From: VGOB01 sp034435315
Lineage (GTDB): Bacteria; Chloroflexota; Anaerolineae; UBA4142
Direction: 5' to 3'
DNA length: 7,455 bases
Assembly (NCBI GenBank): GCA_034435315.1
Contig: DAOTYB010000133.1
Span: forward strand, 1 to 7,455
The notes below the pieces were generated by a model. It saw nothing but the letters and a program-made list of their open reading frames with translations. It had not been told where the DNA came from and made no database searches. Shown here piece after piece: positions 7,323-7,455 of this stretch (its first letter is position 1; each line of letters begins with the position of its first letter). Position numbers and translations under genes: made by a program.

Positions 7323-7455
7323 CCGAAAGTGACTGTTCAAAGTTTGGTGAAACGCCAAATGGTGGGTCGAATGATTGCAATCACCCCCATCCTTGCCCTC
7401 AAAGTGGGGCAAGGATCGCATTGCCGCCGCCTAAAACTCAATCGGGTGGGGTCGC
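7323..7455. other. Non-coding stretch upstream of the csm promoter
   Basis: About 130 bases up to the window edge without a supportable gene. Besides the 10-bp inverted repeat it contains a 10-bp palindrome GATTGCAATC (7373-7382) and a small TTTGG/CCAAA stem (7343-7359). No second copy of any CRISPR-like repeat unit is visible, so no array can be called. Confidence 0.55.
7389..7416. repeat. Perfect 10-bp inverted repeat upstream of the operon
   Basis: ATCCTTGCCC (7389-7398) and GGGCAAGGAT (7407-7416) are exact reverse complements around an 8-nt loop. A stable hairpin is possible on either strand. There is no adjoining T-run, so a standard intrinsic terminator is not supported. It could be a terminator remnant of an upstream gene, an operator or a mobile-element end. 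Confidence 0.65.

Noticed and set aside
7372..7416. Possible single CRISPR repeat near the right edge
   Set aside because: The palindromic, GATTGCAATC-containing stretch has the flavour of a repeat, but no second copy or regular spacing exists in the window.

Overview
The window carries a compact type III-A (Csm) CRISPR-Cas effector operon, read entirely on the minus strand. In transcription order it is cas10/csm1, csm2, csm3, csm4, csm5 and a csx1-like CARF-HEPN ribonuclease gene. It is a bacterial genome or metagenome fragment of moderate GC content with strong AGGAGG-type ribosome binding sites. The style of the proteins (an N-terminal HD Cas10 paired with a DxTHG-family Csx1) recalls Chloroflexota or similar thermophile-rich lineages, but that placement is a low-confidence guess because no taxonomic marker is present.

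Layout from the right edge leftwards: 7455-7323 is non-coding as far as I can see and holds a perfect 10-bp inverted repeat. A sigma70-like promoter lies at 7322-7293. cas10 (7258-4826) follows after a short leader, then csm2 (4823-4326), csm3 (4313-3480), csm4 (3462-2449, frame-disrupted), csm5 (2452-1361) and csx1 (1364-126). The genes are separated by at most 17 nt or overlap by ATGA, so they form one translationally coupled transcript. The last 125 bases (125-1) hold no gene I can support, only a pair of 11-bp direct repeats spaced two helical turns apart.

How the parts would work together (family knowledge): Csm2, Csm3, Csm4 and Csm5 with Cas10 form the crRNA-guided complex. Csm4 caps the 5' end of the crRNA, Csm3 forms the backbone and cuts target RNA, Csm2 lines the inner filament and Csm5 sits at the 3' end. 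Target RNA binding activates Cas10, which uses its HD domain on DNA and its Palm domains to make cyclic oligoadenylate. The cyclic oligoadenylate then switches on the CARF-HEPN RNase. The sequence shows the catalytic residues for all of these (Cas10 HD and DD, Csm3 Asp, HEPN Rx4H). No cas6, cas1, cas2 or CRISPR array is present in the window.

The main oddity is that csm4 is broken by two mutually compensating frame changes, and csm3 may carry a third near its 3' end. Everything else is intact, so sequencing or assembly error is at least as likely as genuine decay. I see no evidence of an undescribed system. This is a recognisable type III-A locus with some local peculiarities.
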